Below are positions 52,912-63,940 of a stretch of DNA of 64,000 nt, piece by piece; within the stretch, counting starts at the first letter, position 1, and every line of letters begins with the position of its first letter. The notes beneath the pieces were generated by a model that was not told the origin of the DNA, searched no databases, and was given only the letters and a program-made list of their open reading frames with translations. The DNA comes from Macrocystis pyrifera (lineage: Eukaryota; Sar; Phaeophyceae; Laminariales; Laminariaceae): the NCBI GenBank assembly GCA_031763025.1, contig JASSKH010000010.1:4583901-4647900 (forward strand), given 5' to 3'. A program made the translations under genes and the position numbers.

Positions 52912-53435
52912 CTACAGTGTTTCCTGAGTACGTATCTTGAAGGTGTTGTAGTCCCTGACCCAACGACCTTCCCTCTGAATTACTCGGTCTGGTACATCCC
53001 CTGCGGCCGCCATATTGGTGGCCGCCCCGGTACGTAGGGAAAGGAAGGGCATAGTCGCTAAGTTCACCCCAGGAGTGTACCACGAGCTGGCGCAATGCTC
53101 GTAGGGTTTGTCCATACCGCCATACTATCACAACACTGCCACATGTGTACGATGACAGCGGTGCGCTTTCAGGCAGAGTGATATCCGACGCCATCTATTC
53201 CACCATCAGCGCCACCTCGCCGCCGCCTGCGCCCACGCCTGAACGTACACCCGTGACCTCTTCGCGTGTACGTTTGATAAGGCTTTCTTTTTGGGAATGA
53301 CCGCCCTATTGCTCTAAAACCCCTCTCGTAAGTCCGTCGAGAGGAGCTCATAACTGACAGGTCGATGTACTCACGGCCAAGATTCCGGAACAAAACTCGA
53401 CACCCGCTCATCCCAAGACCTGCTCGCGCCAACAA
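52912..53435 (-). pseudogene. Tyrosine recombinase remnant of DIRS-like element
   Basis: The N-terminal part (53435-53169) has SSSRRTYERGFRAIGRSF, the usual SAM-like start of DIRS recombinases. The C-terminal part (53115-52912) has LSLRTGAATNMAAAGDVPDR, then VIQREGRWVRDYNTF. The box II Arg and candidate nucleophile Tyr are visible. The expected His of H-x-x-R appears as Leu, so the protein would not be active even in one frame. The two parts are in different phases. Confidence 0.75.
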
Positions 53436-53559
53436 ACGTCGTGCTGGAAATGACGTAAGTAAGGCCTTATTGATGGGCCATTTTACCTAGAAATATCGTC
53501 CGCCAGCGTATTAGCTACCCCGGCGACATGAGCGGCGGTAAGGCACCTACCACTGCGAG

Positions 53560-54056
53560 TTTGGAGGTCGCCCAGAAGGCCCACCAGTGCCCCACCACGT
53601 GGCTGCTTCCCCCCCTTGCACTTCGTTACCTAGTGAGCCACTGCCTGGTAATCACCGCGCATCCTACGACTCTCCAGCGCGTACGTTGGGCGCGACCCGA
53701 CCTGAACGACAAAGACCCACGCCGTAATCACCATGCCCAACCGCTCTAGCAGGATAATGGACAAATCGTCCCGATGCTCTCTGCATGATCTCAAGCGGGG
53801 TCTAACGTTGGCGTCAAGATCGAGCCGCCGCCATAGACCGGACTCGAGGCAGTACCCACCCGGCGAATCCCGCTAGTGTCTGACCAAATTGTATACGATA
53901 GATGCTATACAGAGGCGCTTCCAGCGTACCCCCAGAAGACTCAATACCCCACGCTACGATCATCCGCCAAACTTCTACATCCGCACGAAACGCGGGACCC
54001 AAACAGATGCGGCCCCGCCCGCCTGCCGATGCCCGGACTCCCCTGCTCCCTGCCAA
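53560..54056 (-). pseudogene. RNase-H-like region of DIRS-like element
   Basis: The frame 54056-53814 (LGPAFRADVEVWRMIVAWG... to W-VLP) resembles the segment after RT in DIRS elements with a helical W-x-x-x-x-x-W-x-x-E pattern. It continues in another phase (ERLGMVITAWVFV) to ~53560. I see no clear catalytic quartet. Confidence 0.5.
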
Positions 54057-54057
54057 C

Positions 54058-54546
54058 TTACTCTTGCCGCTTGCCCTGCCACCTGTGGGATGGGGGCAAG
54101 CCCAGCCGGTTAAGCATCCGACTCACGACTAACTTGCTCAGTTTAACAACTTCACATAGATGTAACAGCTTTCCGATCAACGAACGTGTATCCGTCTCTG
54201 GTGCTTGGCTGCGGGAAGCCGTCCATTGACGGCGTAGGTCGCACGTTCGCCCAAGCTTGTCAGGGGGAACCGATATGGTCCTGCGAACAGTTGCCACATC
54301 CCACCCCCAAGACTCTGAATCGCGAATCCCCCCACGAAATTTCCGTGACGCGAGAAGAGGAGGGTCGCCCGGAGGGTGCTCGTCAAAAAGGCGGTGGTGA
54401 CCTCTAGCCAGGCTGGCCGATGCCTGGAGACAACTACTACTACGGCCGGACTTCGGCATGGCCTCTACCGAAACTGCGTCATCCATATAAACGATACCAA
54501 ATAAAGCACCCCCCCCCCCCCTCGCTGCCGGGTGATGTCCGAACAC
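54058..54546 (-). pseudogene. DIRS-type reverse transcriptase, C-terminal part
   Basis: LFGIVYMDDAVSVEA holds the YMDD active site (54478-54489). Downstream RRTISVPPDKLGRTCDLRRQ and SLIGKLLHLCEVVKLSKLVV match the conserved thumb of DIRS/Ngaro-type enzymes (SVPPDKL, LLGKLL, R-L-x-x-R-L-L). The N-terminal fingers are absent. A C10 run (54511-54520 on the plus strand) lies just before the motif. Confidence 0.75.
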
Positions 54547-54689
54547 TCGGGGGGAACTAGCCGGCTACTCCGGAGCTATTGGTGACCTCACGTCTACGTG
54601 TTGCGTCGCATCCCGACTTTGTCAAGTCACTACGGCGTCCTGCAACTTACATTCTGCTTACGGTGGGAGTCAAACCGCAAGCACCCCTG

Positions 54690-55300
54690 CCAGGTGTAGC
54701 GGGAAAAAGCCGGAAGAAGAGCAGCAGGAAAATTCCCCAAGGAGGAACCTATCCTCGGGCACCCCCGTCGTGTGGTCGGTGGAGGGGGAATCGGGCGGCG
54801 TAGCCGCACATACTCCGCCACTCAGAAGTTAGTGGTGGAGATGAACGATGCGGTGGAGGCAGTGTCATTTCGACGCAGTATATACTGCTGTACAGCAATA
54901 ATAGCTGAAGTCCTAAAGCGGAGCATAACCGTAAGGGGGTGGCAGCAGCAGCGTATGTCCTCGGTTGAAGCATTGCCGTGGACCCTCATCGTGTTCAGCG
55001 GGAAGGGGGGGCGTACAGCAGAAGCTCCAGATCTTAAGAAGAAATACCTCCTTGGGCACCCCGTCTTGTGGTCGATGGAGGGGAAATCGTGCTAACCGCA
55101 CGTGCTCTGCTGCGGGGAGGTTAGTGGCGAATATGAACGACGCGATCACGGTGTCGTTCTAAGGGAGCAACTCCTGTTTACAGCAGTAGCTCAAAACCCT
55201 AGGGCGGAAGTACAGCTGCAGGTATCCCCGTCGCGTGCTGCGACGGGGGGATTCTAAGTCGTACGGCATATATTTTTCGTGCGCACTCGACACGGAGAGA
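54690..55300. repeat. ~298-bp tandem duplication, diverged
   Basis: Units at ~54700-54998 and ~54999-55300 share GGGCACCCC(C)GTC(G/T)TGTGGTCG, GAGGGG(G)AA, GAACGA(T/C)GCG, ACTCC/ACTGCTGTAC-AGCA and the end CCTA(A/G)(A/G)GCGGA(G/A). Minus-strand frames covering both units share PLHRPHDG/PLHRPQDG, a by-product. Confidence 0.75.
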
Positions 55301-56071
55301 TTGGAAGGGGAAGATTTAGGGGCATCGCTGAGCAAGGGGGGCGGGTCTGCCCATTCCTCGAAACGACGCATGGTCGAAGCTTGGCCATGTGTCTCGGTGA
55401 CGTCTCACAAGCGATTGTGGTAAGGAGAAACAGTCGAGTGGCATGGTATCGTTGACCATTGCGGAGGGAAATGCGGTGGAGTTGGCGGGTGTGGGGGAGG
55501 GTTCAATCTACGAGAAAAAAACTGTGCCTGAGTGACGGCAATGCACTAGGCGTGAACCGAGCGAACTTCACGAGACCAGCAGCAGCCGCGCAGTGGCAGA
55601 AGCAACAGAAGCAGCGGGGGGGCGTGGAAGGAGCAGACGTGAGCATATCGTCGACTGGAATTTTTATTCCGAGGCGTTCTACGATAGAAGTTCACTCGTA
55701 ATATTATGAGGCTCCTCACTTGAGGGGCTCCATACCTCACCTAAAACTGCCTTCAGCAAAAATCATGTTGCATCCCGATGAAAAATCCCATGGCCCAAGT
55801 ATACGAAAACGTCATTATTTCAAAGAAGATTGGCATTCCGACAGTTTTGGATTAAGGAGCCCCGTCATTCAGAAATCATTGTAGCGGAAATGTGCTACCT
55901 CTATCGTAGAACGCGTCTTCCGGTAATTCGCGGGGCGAGGGGGGCAACGTCTGACTATAGGCGGGTATTTCGCAGGGGTGAAATTTTTCCTCACGATGGA
56001 TACACCTGTTCGATTGAATATTGTTCTTGATCCTACAAATTGTTAATTATTGGGTGCGATCGGGTAGGAAC
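55301..56071. other. No gene recognised
   Basis: Two short plus frames (55459-55701; 55830-56030) have no known relatives. No repeat structure seen. Confidence 0.4.
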
Positions 56072-56381
56072 TTCTGAATGGTGTCAGATCTATCGTTCTT
56101 TCCGGGTACGTTGCGGATGATAAACGAGGTGTTGTATGCGATTGGGTTGGGTTTCTGAATGTTAGGAAAAATAGCATTGGTTCCGGGTAGAGTCGTGCAT
56201 GATGGGAGATGTATCGTTTGCGATTCGGGTTGGATTTCAGAATGGTGATGAAATTATCGTTCGTTTCAAGTAAAGTCGTAGATGGCAGGAGATGCATCTT
56301 CTGCGATTTGGGTTGGATTTCTGAATGGTAGGATTGTCGTTCGTTCCGGGTAGAGTCGTAGATGGTAGGAGATATATCGTT
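56072..56381. repeat. ~82-bp tandem repeat, four units
   Basis: Units start at 56072, 56153, 56236 and 56319 (spacings 81, 83, 83), each with TTC(T/A)GAATG, TTCCGGGTA(G/C), GTCGTAGATGG and GCGATT(T/C)GGGTTGG. The fourth unit is partial. Identity falls toward the first unit. Confidence 0.88.
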
Positions 56382-56839
56382 TGGGCCCATCTAGATTGAT
56401 GCCCTCCCCCCTCCCTTGGTAGTATAAGGGTGTTTGATGTAGACAAGCTGTCTTCTAATTCCAGCACGCCATGTGGCGTTCCCTGCAGGGAATAACGGTT
56501 AACATGGACACACTGCAAAGTCGATTTTTACCGTTTAGGGGGGGCGAGGGTAAGTGCGCCTTGTGTGTTTTTGTTGTGGAGTATGATTGGTTATAGTGAC
56601 TTGTTGGTTTTGCTGGTATCTCTTGTTTGTGGCTGCCTACGTGTGTTGAGAAAACGGGAAGGGGCATCCCTGTGGTCGTATAGGATGCACTAGCCTGGCT
56701 ATGAGAGAGGGGATGCGAAGTCATGATTAGTCATTCAACCACCACGAGTATTTTTCCAAACGTGATGGATGGTTGCAGTCGTGTTTGGGAATTCGGGATA
56801 TTTAAAAGAGTTGATTTGATTCACAAACAAGTTGCAGTG
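56382..56839. other. No gene recognised
   Basis: A minus frame (56455-56724) has no domain. No repeats seen. Confidence 0.4.
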
Positions 56840-58445
56840 GTTTGCGATGAAACGTGTCGAGAGCATCGAAACGATAATCCGTAGACAGCGCCTCTTTTTC
56901 GCGTGGCCGTGGCACGGCAAAACAAGGAGCGATTTCCCAGTCGGGTAATGTTCGGGACAATGGCTGGCGCAAAGAACCCGAGACCTGGTGGACAGTTCAA
57001 GACTTGGCATGGATACATAATCGAAGACCTTAGGAAGCTCCGATCCAACGAAGAATCAACGGAACACTCCTCCTTGGTGTTTGGAGTTGAGACCGCGCTG
57101 TGGTCCACTGCAGCAAAAAAGGCGGAGAAGTAGTACCGTGGGGTCCTTTAGGCAGCCGGACGGTTCATGGTGAGGTGGGGCGAGGATGAGGCATAGCTAA
57201 GTAGGCAGGCCCGCGCATCCACCGTGGATGGTGCCCAAGGGAATGGGGGCAGGGGGGGCAACAGGAGGAGTGGAAGGAAACCCGACCAAGGCAATGCGGG
57301 GAGGGGGGGCAACAGGAGTCGAAGGGAAACCGCTGCTGTGGACGAAAGTTGGGAAGAGACGGCAGAGAGGGTAGCTAGGCACCAGGCCGACTAGTAAGTA
57401 GAACATGTCTATGCAACTCGTGCCGCCAACTGCTGCAGCTGGTTCGAACGTGGTCTTTTGTTTTCTTCTTTTTCCCTTGGCGCTTGATCGTCCGTGATTT
57501 TCATTTTATTACTTTTATATTTCTTTTTTCGTGTTCCTCTTTCTTTCTGCTTGTCCTTATGAAATAAGTCTTGTGGCATGAGTGGATAACGAGCCTACTT
57601 TGCTTGCTTCGTGTTGCCTTGGCGCATCCTCTCCGGGGTGGGGCATAGTTGACAAACACAGGACGGAGACGGCAGAAAGAGTAGCAAGGTACCACACCGA
57701 CTTGTAGGGAGAACATGGCTATGCTACTCGTATCACTCACTGCTGCGGCTATCTGCAGAGTGCTTCGTGCTTCGGTTTGCTTGTGATTTACCTTGGTTCT
57801 AAGTCTTACTCTGTTTTCATGTAGTGGTGCTGTTTCTTTACCTCGTTTGTGTTGAAGTGTCTGCCATTTCCCCCGCGGGGAGGCACGATTTTTTTTTTTT
57901 TTTTTTTCCTCTTTTTCTTGCGATTTGTTTTCTTTTATTTTCTGTTTTTGTTTGTTTTTTCTTTTGTTTTCTCTGTTGCATAGAATGGGTGCTTTGTGCT
58001 TCGGTTTGCTTGTGATTTCCCTTGGTTCTGCTTGTGATTTCCCTTGGTTCTAAGCCTTACTCTGTTTTCATGTAGTGGTGCTGTTTCTTTAGCTCGTTGT
58101 GTTAAAGTGTCTGCCATGTCCCCCGCGGGGAGGCACGATATTTTTTTGTTTTTTTTTCCTCTTTTTCTTGCAACTTGTTTTCTTTGTTTTTTGTTTTCGT
58201 TTGTTGTTTCTTTTGTTTTCTCTGTTGCATAGAATGTATATGTCGTGCCTGTCGTATCCAGTATGATGACATGCCATTGCAATGTCTACTCTGTTTGCTG
58301 CATACCAATGTATTATCTCTGTGGCGTAGTTTGTGACCACAGAACTTGTACTCCGAAGTATATCTGTAGGATTGAAGAATCGGCTCAGATACTGGTTGTG
58401 TGCTGGTTGCCGACGGGTAGAAAGAACGCTTCGATGTGAAGAACA
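56840..58445 (+). mobile_element. Divergent LINE copy, C-terminus and 3' region
   Basis: It starts in the ORF C-terminus (ESIETIIRRQRLFF-like), runs through ARQNKERFPSRVMFGTMAG, PRPGGQFKTWHGYIIEDL (56903-57133) and to a coding-end repeat near 57400. The long 3' region follows, to ACGGGTAGAAAGAACG...GATGTGAAGAACAAAC at 58445. It differs from LINE-B much more than the other copies do, so it is an older or different subfamily. The RT is absent. Confidence 0.85.
57768..58240 (+). repeat. ~245-bp tandem duplication in LINE 3' region
   Basis: GTGCTTCGGTTTGCTTGTG through TTTTCTCTGTTGCATAGAATG occurs twice (57768 and 57989 onward). CCGCGGGGAGGCACGAT is repeated, and the second unit has its own 29-base internal duplication (CTTGTGATTTCCCTTGG). 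Confidence 0.85.
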
Positions 58446-58525
58446 AACAGTTCACAGACGACAACATCATGTTTGCTGGTCTCTGCGGTCTTCAGTCTCG
58501 AGTTTCGAAGTGGAGTTTCGAATCT

Positions 58526-58553
58526 TGAGCAGCAGCAGCAGCAGCAGCAGCAG
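58526..58553. repeat. Short (AGC)n microsatellite
   Basis: About nine AGC units precede GTGTACGGC. No coding role can be supported. Confidence 0.85.
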
Positions 58554-58811
58554 TGTACGGCGGTAGCAAACGTCTGCGATATTTCTGCTCATGACGAGCT
58601 AACGAGTATATTTCGGGGTTCTGCGTTCACCGGTTTGTTTCGTTTTTTTTTCGTTGTTGCACATCCTGGCCCAGTCAAAACGCACAGCACACAGCACAGC
58701 TCTGCAGCAGCAAGAAGCAGGAGCAGCCACATAGCTTTGCAGCTACAGCGCATATATAGCACCGCCATACAATCGGAACCTTCAACCCAAGTACAACCCG
58801 CCTCTCGGTGG

Positions 58812-59770
58812 CACACAAACATGAACGGAGATAAGAGATCCCCAACGAGCGGTCAGAGAGCTGACGACGCTCTGTTTGCGAATGAAAAACATGTCGGTTG
58901 AGATACACGACAGACTGACAAGAGATCTCTGTACCGCGAAAATATTAGAGATCCCCAACAAGTAGTGCCGCAACGACAGTCCGATGTGTTTTCAACAGCG
59001 GGGTTATTATTTTTTTTAGCACCGAAATATGCGATGAGGATCGCAAAATGAAGAAAACATTACACAGTGAGGAGGCACACAAACATGAACGGGGTTGAGA
59101 GTTCCCCAACAAGCGGTGTCAGAGAGCTGACGACACTCTGTTGGCCAATGAAAAACATGTCGGTTGAGATACACGACAGACTGACAAGAGATCTCTGTAC
59201 CGCGAAAATATTAGAGATCCCCAACAAGTAGTGCCGCAACGACAGTCCGATGTATTTTCAACAGCGTGGTTATTATTTTTTTTAGTACCGAAATATGCGA
59301 TGAGGATCGCAAAATGAAGAAAACATTACACAGTGAGGAGACACACAAACATGAACGGGGTTGAGAGTTCCCCAACAAGCGGTCAGAGAGCTGACGACGC
59401 TCTGTTGGCCAATGAAAAACATGTCGGTTGAGATACACGATGGACTGACAAGAGATCTCTGTACCGCGAAAATATTAGAGATCCCCAACAAGTAGTGCCG
59501 CAACGACAGTCCAATGTATTTTCAACAGCGGGGTTATTATTTTTTTTAGTACCGAAATATGCGATGAGGATCGCAAAATGAAGAAAACATTACACAGTGA
59601 GGAGGCACACAAACATGAACGGGGGTAAGAGTTCCCCAACAAGCGGTCAGAGAGCTGACGACGCTCTGTTGACCAATGAAAAACATGTCGGTAGTTTACT
59701 ACAAGGTATTAAACAACAGATTCACAAGAGATCGCTGTACCACAAAATATTAGAGATCCCTCAAGGAATG
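58812..59770. repeat. ~265-bp tandem repeat, 3.6 units
   Basis: Units start at 58812, 59076, 59342 and 59606 (spacings 264, 266, 264) with CACACAAACATGAACGG, AAGCGGT(GT)CAGAGAGCTGACG and AAAATATTAGAGATCCCCAAC. The last unit leaves the consensus after ATGTCGGT. In it the frame 59597-59830 stays open where other units have a stop just after HVG. Flanking sequence (59800-60030) repeats pieces such as CTCGTTCCTG(C/T)TCTGTCGCCC. Confidence 0.92.
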
Positions 59771-60065
59771 TTCTTTCCTTGTTGGAACAACAGTATGGCA
59801 TCTATACTCGTTCCTGCTCTGTCGCCCTGACGGCATCTGCTCTTTTTTTCAATGGACGCTCTATCTATACTCCTTCCTGCTCTGTCGCCCTGCTTTTGTG
59901 CACTTGACGTATTTTCAACAGTGGGGTTATTAGAGTTGGTACAGCAGCATCTACACTCGTTCCTGTTCTGTCGCCCTGAAAGCCTGTGCTCTTATCGTGC
60001 ACTTTACGCTCTGCCATCGCTCGTCATATAAGAGATCCACAACAAGCGGTTTAGCACAGCAGTAT
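59771..60065. other. Repeat fragments, no gene
   Basis: CTCTGTCGCCCTG and TATTTTCAACAG(T/C)GGGGTTATTA recur from the neighbouring array. No frame supported. Confidence 0.5.
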
Positions 60066-60500
60066 GATATCTAACGAGCGATAGCATGCTCTTGTGCACT
60101 TGTTGTTGCTGCTGTTGTTCTTCGGGGCGATCGTCGCAAGCGCTTAGCGGACCCACTTGGTCCTGCTGCTGCGTTTGTTTCGGACGTGACTGCTGGCTGC
60201 TGTTGCCGTTGCAGCTGCTGCTGCTCCCTGGTGCCATCGCTCTCTCTTTGCACTTTCACCTCTTCATATATCCCGTCACCTTGCACCTTCACCTCGCCTA
60301 TCACCTTGCACCTTCAACATATGCTCTTTTTGTGGTCCTGCTTGTCTGCTGGAGCTGCTGTTGCCATTGCGGCTGCTGCTGCTCTTTGGTGCCATCGCTC
60401 TCCCTTTCCACCTTCACCTCCTCATATATCACCTCATCACCTTGCATCTTCACCTCACTTATCACCTCATCACATTGCACCTTCAACGTATGCTCTTCTT
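60066..60500. repeat. ~160-bp tandem duplication, CTG-rich
   Basis: GCTGCTGTTGCC(G/A)TTGC at 60194 and 60354 starts two units that also share CTGGTGCCATCGCTCTC/TTTGGTGCCATCGCTCTC and a (TCACCTTGCACCTTCACC)-type tail. On the minus strand the units read EVKVQ..., RESDGT-EQQQ in different phases, since 160 is not a multiple of three. An original low-complexity coding region is possible but not provable. Confidence 0.8.
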
Positions 60501-60559
60501 GCGTAGTACTTGATGTGCTATCGTATGTTCGTATATGATAACTGGTCTGATGGAACTAC

Positions 60560-60725
60560 GGTTTGATATACTCTATGGAAAAAACACGGTATGGGATATG
60601 GGAAATGTTGATGTATGGTATATGGGAAAAACACCGTATGTGGTATGGTATGTTGTCGGTATGTTACGGGAAAAACACGGTATGTGGTATGGTATGTTGG
60701 CAGCATGGTACGGTGTCGTGGATAT
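60560..60725. repeat. GGGAAAAACACGGTATG minisatellite
   Basis: Three units of about 45-50 bases (GGGAAAAACAC(C/G)GTATGTGG, TATGGTATGTTG) with variable spacing. Confidence 0.8.
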
Positions 60726-63075
60726 ATTATATGGCTAAACTTGCTTGGTGGTATCGTATGTTTCAGTATATAAGGTCCGTAAGGGTCGAATACGTCGTAC
60801 GAATATCATCTGTAACGCCTTTATATATCGACCATTGGAGAGTGTTCGAAAACATAAGCCATGCGGACAGACAGACAGACAGACAAGTTTGTAATTACCG
60901 CAGCTGAGACTCAGTTTTACTGAGAATAGCTTTGTACACTACTTCCAAGTCGTTTGCTCCAAAAAGACAGGAAATACTGCTGCACTTTTTTTATAGTGTT
61001 ACATGTGCACAATACTCCGGCGAAAACGGGGCCCAAAATGTTTCGAGCCTGCGGCGAAGAAAAGTACCCTACAATAAATATCGCATGCTGCGCAGAAGGT
61101 TCCGCGACAAATTACTCGCCTGCGGCGAAACGTGTTGCGCAGTTCAAATTGCGTGTTTTGCATCTTAGTGATTTCGCGGGAAATGTTCTGCGCTGGCGCA
61201 ACATCGCAACACCCACAGTAAAAGAAGCCCTGATTGCAATGCGTCTGCGGCCCTGCTGACCTCACTTTGGACCCTTCGCATTTAGCACACAGACCCCGAT
61301 TAAGAGCCCCTGAAAATATTACAACCCCCGCGGGCCCCCTTAACGCCCTCTTCCCATTTTTAATTTTTTATTACAACGTACATGAATATAAATACCGTAC
61401 AAATTATACATGTGTAAAAGTGCCCGGGGCGAACTCCGGCGGCCCTGCGGCGCCTATAATGTTTTCAAAGTCTGTTACTCGGGGTCTGGGTGCAAGTTGC
61501 CAATGCTATGTTCTGTAGGGTACGCGCACAACCATAACCGGACCATACCGGGGTATTTCCCCGGGTATTGCCCGTGCTTGGAAAATCGCTCGGTGAGTTA
61601 TGTACGACAATCATTCTCGTGTATACCCAGAACTTGTAATTTCTGTCCGACGTTCGTACCCAAAACTTCTGCAAGTTCTGAACGCCGGTGCAACAATACC
61701 CGTGATACAGATGCAATTTTTTTATAAGTTGCGGGAACTTCTGTGAGTTATGTCACAATACCAGGAAATCCTGCGAGTCCTGCATGACTTTCATGCCCGT
61801 TCCGGGAATCCATAAACCCTAGAGAAAATAACCTTTCAAATTTCGACGACTTAAAACTGTCATCATACTTGAAGCTGACACATTCAGTTAACCCGTTCAT
61901 GGTGCAATAAGTCTTGGGATCGCTTTCAATATGCGATGCACGTCGGCGCATAGACCTTGTGTAAGGTCACACAGGTTTTGCGCATTTGCATGCCCTCCCT
62001 GCTGGCCGTTGGTATTTTCTCTCTCTGACCTAAGTTTGACCCCGGTCGAGCTCCGTGATGTGCTCTGGGCGTCTGAAGTCGCGCGAGCTGGCTCTTTTCC
62101 AAGGGATTGCGTTTCGCCTTGGCGAGCCGTGCAGGGCCATAGAAACCCATAATTCACAATATCATATTTTCGCTCTATAGCCGTTGTATCTTGCCGACCT
62201 TCAAGCTCACTGCGCTGCGACAGGCTTGGTACAACAGAAGCCGTGATGCAAACCCCTTCCTTTTGACAGATGCGGACGATGCTTCTACTGTGTGCGAGTG
62301 TTGTTCCTGTCACCCCGAACTACTGTAGGAACAAGATACACAACCTACAACATAACGTGTTGAGTATGTTCGGAGTACAGCTGTGAGCTGTGAGTATCGC
62401 ACTTGTCATGTGCGCTGGAACACGTGGAATACGTGGAACGACGTCCGACGTGAATCCTCATTCACCGCTAGATATAATGCAACACGGGAGTCCTTGCGAC
62501 CTTAATTTTGAGAGTGCGTTAACCTCGCCTAATTCCGCAAGACCTGTCACGCCCCAGAGTATCGATCACGCTAGCGGGTACGTCGAGACGCTATGGGTTA
62601 GGGCCCGCGCAGTTTGAGCGATCCCCATCTCGCAAAGATGGAGGTCGGTATACATGGACGGGTGGACGCAGACTCCCGCTCGCTGTAGGCAACGGCAAAG
62701 GATAGGGCTGCGAGTTAGCTGGAGTTCCCGTCTAGGTACAAGTCGACTGGCGAAACCCGCCAACAAACGCCACCCAACTAGTCGACTAAAGTCAGCCGAG
62801 CGTAGCGAGCCAGAAGCCCCCCCCGGCCGAGGGGGGCCCGTTGGAAGCGCCCCGGAGCCAGGGGCGCTTGCGGAGGATGCAGCTGAAGGTGCCAATGGAG
62901 GCCAAAGAAAAGCGCTATTTGTCTTCGTTTTACACTAAACAAATATGATAAATCGGCCAGGTTTATGGTTTTGATCACGAAAGATACATGTTTTAAATTT
63001 GTCTCAGTTTATCAGACTTTAAAGGGATGCACCAGAAATATGGACGTGCCGTCCCCGTCTGGGGGTCTCTGACCA
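60726..63075. other. No gene recognised
   Basis: (ACAG)n occurs at 60866-60885. A 138-residue minus frame (61897-62313) and a 94-residue plus frame (62654-62938, GC-rich, Pro/Gly/Ala tail) have no domain I can name. GCCTGCGGCGAA recurs at 61049 and 61119. No SINE or LINE piece was recognised here. Confidence 0.45.
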
Positions 63076-63658
63076 GTGTTATACTTCGTCGTAACGGTAA
63101 ATACTCGTGCGGCTCGCAGTAGTAGGGTCAGGGTTAGCCAACAGCAGTGGCCGCCGGGGTGGCGCGAGCCTGACCGTAGAGGTCATGGTAGAGACCAAAC
63201 GGGACTGACAGTACATTTCGTACTTAGAGGCAAGTCTGAGCATGTATTTGTTGGTCAATCGTCTGTAGTGATCCCTGCTCGAAGTGTATGGATGTGCGAT
63301 AACGGTACGGGTGATCACATGACAGGAGATTCCTACAAACGTATTCAGTCGCAACGCGCCCTTGAAGGGTCAGGATTGGTTCACGATTGGTGATGGTACA
63401 GTCAAGGCTCTTTTCGTAGGGACTTTGAACGTGAAGTTGCACTGTGCTACCGACGTAGGCGTACAGTTGCCGCGATCATCCGTAGTGGACGGCCTTGCAA
63501 TCAACCTATTCTCCCTGCGCCTAGTTCAGGCCAAGGATGCCGTTACACTAGACTCGACTGGAGTGCACTCTTGGGAGGCAACATCACTTTCCCTCGTGGT
63601 ACCAAAGGTTCCTTTTCATGTGCTACGAGGCTTTCCCCGTCCCACCTCCGGCTGCTAA
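63076..63658 (+). pseudogene. Ty1/copia-type protease remnant with frameshift
   Basis: Frame 63076-63393 carries SVWMCDNGTGDHMTGDSYK, the copia protease signature W-x-x-D-[ST]-G-A-[TS]-x-H-M-T-G-D. The catalytic Asp is at codon 63298 and the usual S/T after it is Asn. In the next phase (63362-63658) it continues as FTIGDGTVKALFVGTLNVKL, then VQLPRSSVVDGLAINLFSL, the strand pattern leading to LxxVLxVPxLxxNLxS. One frame change between 63362 and 63393 separates the halves. RT and integrase are not in the window. Confidence 0.8.
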
Positions 63659-63677
63659 AGAGCTGATTGGAGCGCGC

Positions 63678-63940
63678 GTGGATGATTTCCTCTCGCGGCC
63701 GCGTACTACTGTGGAAATGAAGGGAGTGCATATTGAAGATTTCCTCCCGCCTCCGTCTACTGCTGTACAGACGAATGGAGTGCATGTTGATTTTTCCATC
63801 CCGTCCACGCCTATTGTAAAGAGGAATTGAGTGTATGTGGATGATTTTCTCCCGCCCCCGCCTACTACTGCAGAGATGAATGAAGTGCATGTGAATGATT
63901 TTCTTCCGCCCCGTCTTCTGTACGAGTAGAGCTAAATGAA
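63678..63940 (+). repeat. 54-bp (18-codon) tandem repeat after copia protease
   Basis: Units start at about 63678, 63732, 63785, 63837 and 63891, giving residues like V-D-D-F-L-P-P-P-x-T-T-A-E-M-x-x-V-H. Units one and two are intact. Unit three has a one- or two-base loss and a stop (TGA 63828-63830). The array runs on from the protease remnant, so it may be part of the element's polyprotein. Confidence 0.8.

Larger units (their letters stand above)
52823..54546 (-). mobile_element. DIRS-like (tyrosine recombinase) retrotransposon, decayed
   Basis: Minus-strand order is RT with YMDD, then an RNase-H-like region, then a tyrosine recombinase ending QREGRW. This RT-RH-YR order and the lack of an integrase are specific to DIRS-type elements. 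Each domain lies in a different phase and the 5' half of RT is missing. Confidence 0.75.

Noticed and set aside
56043..56390. Minus-strand repeat protein
   Set aside because: It follows the 82-bp tandem array, whose units are not all multiples of three, so the frame is not kept by selection.
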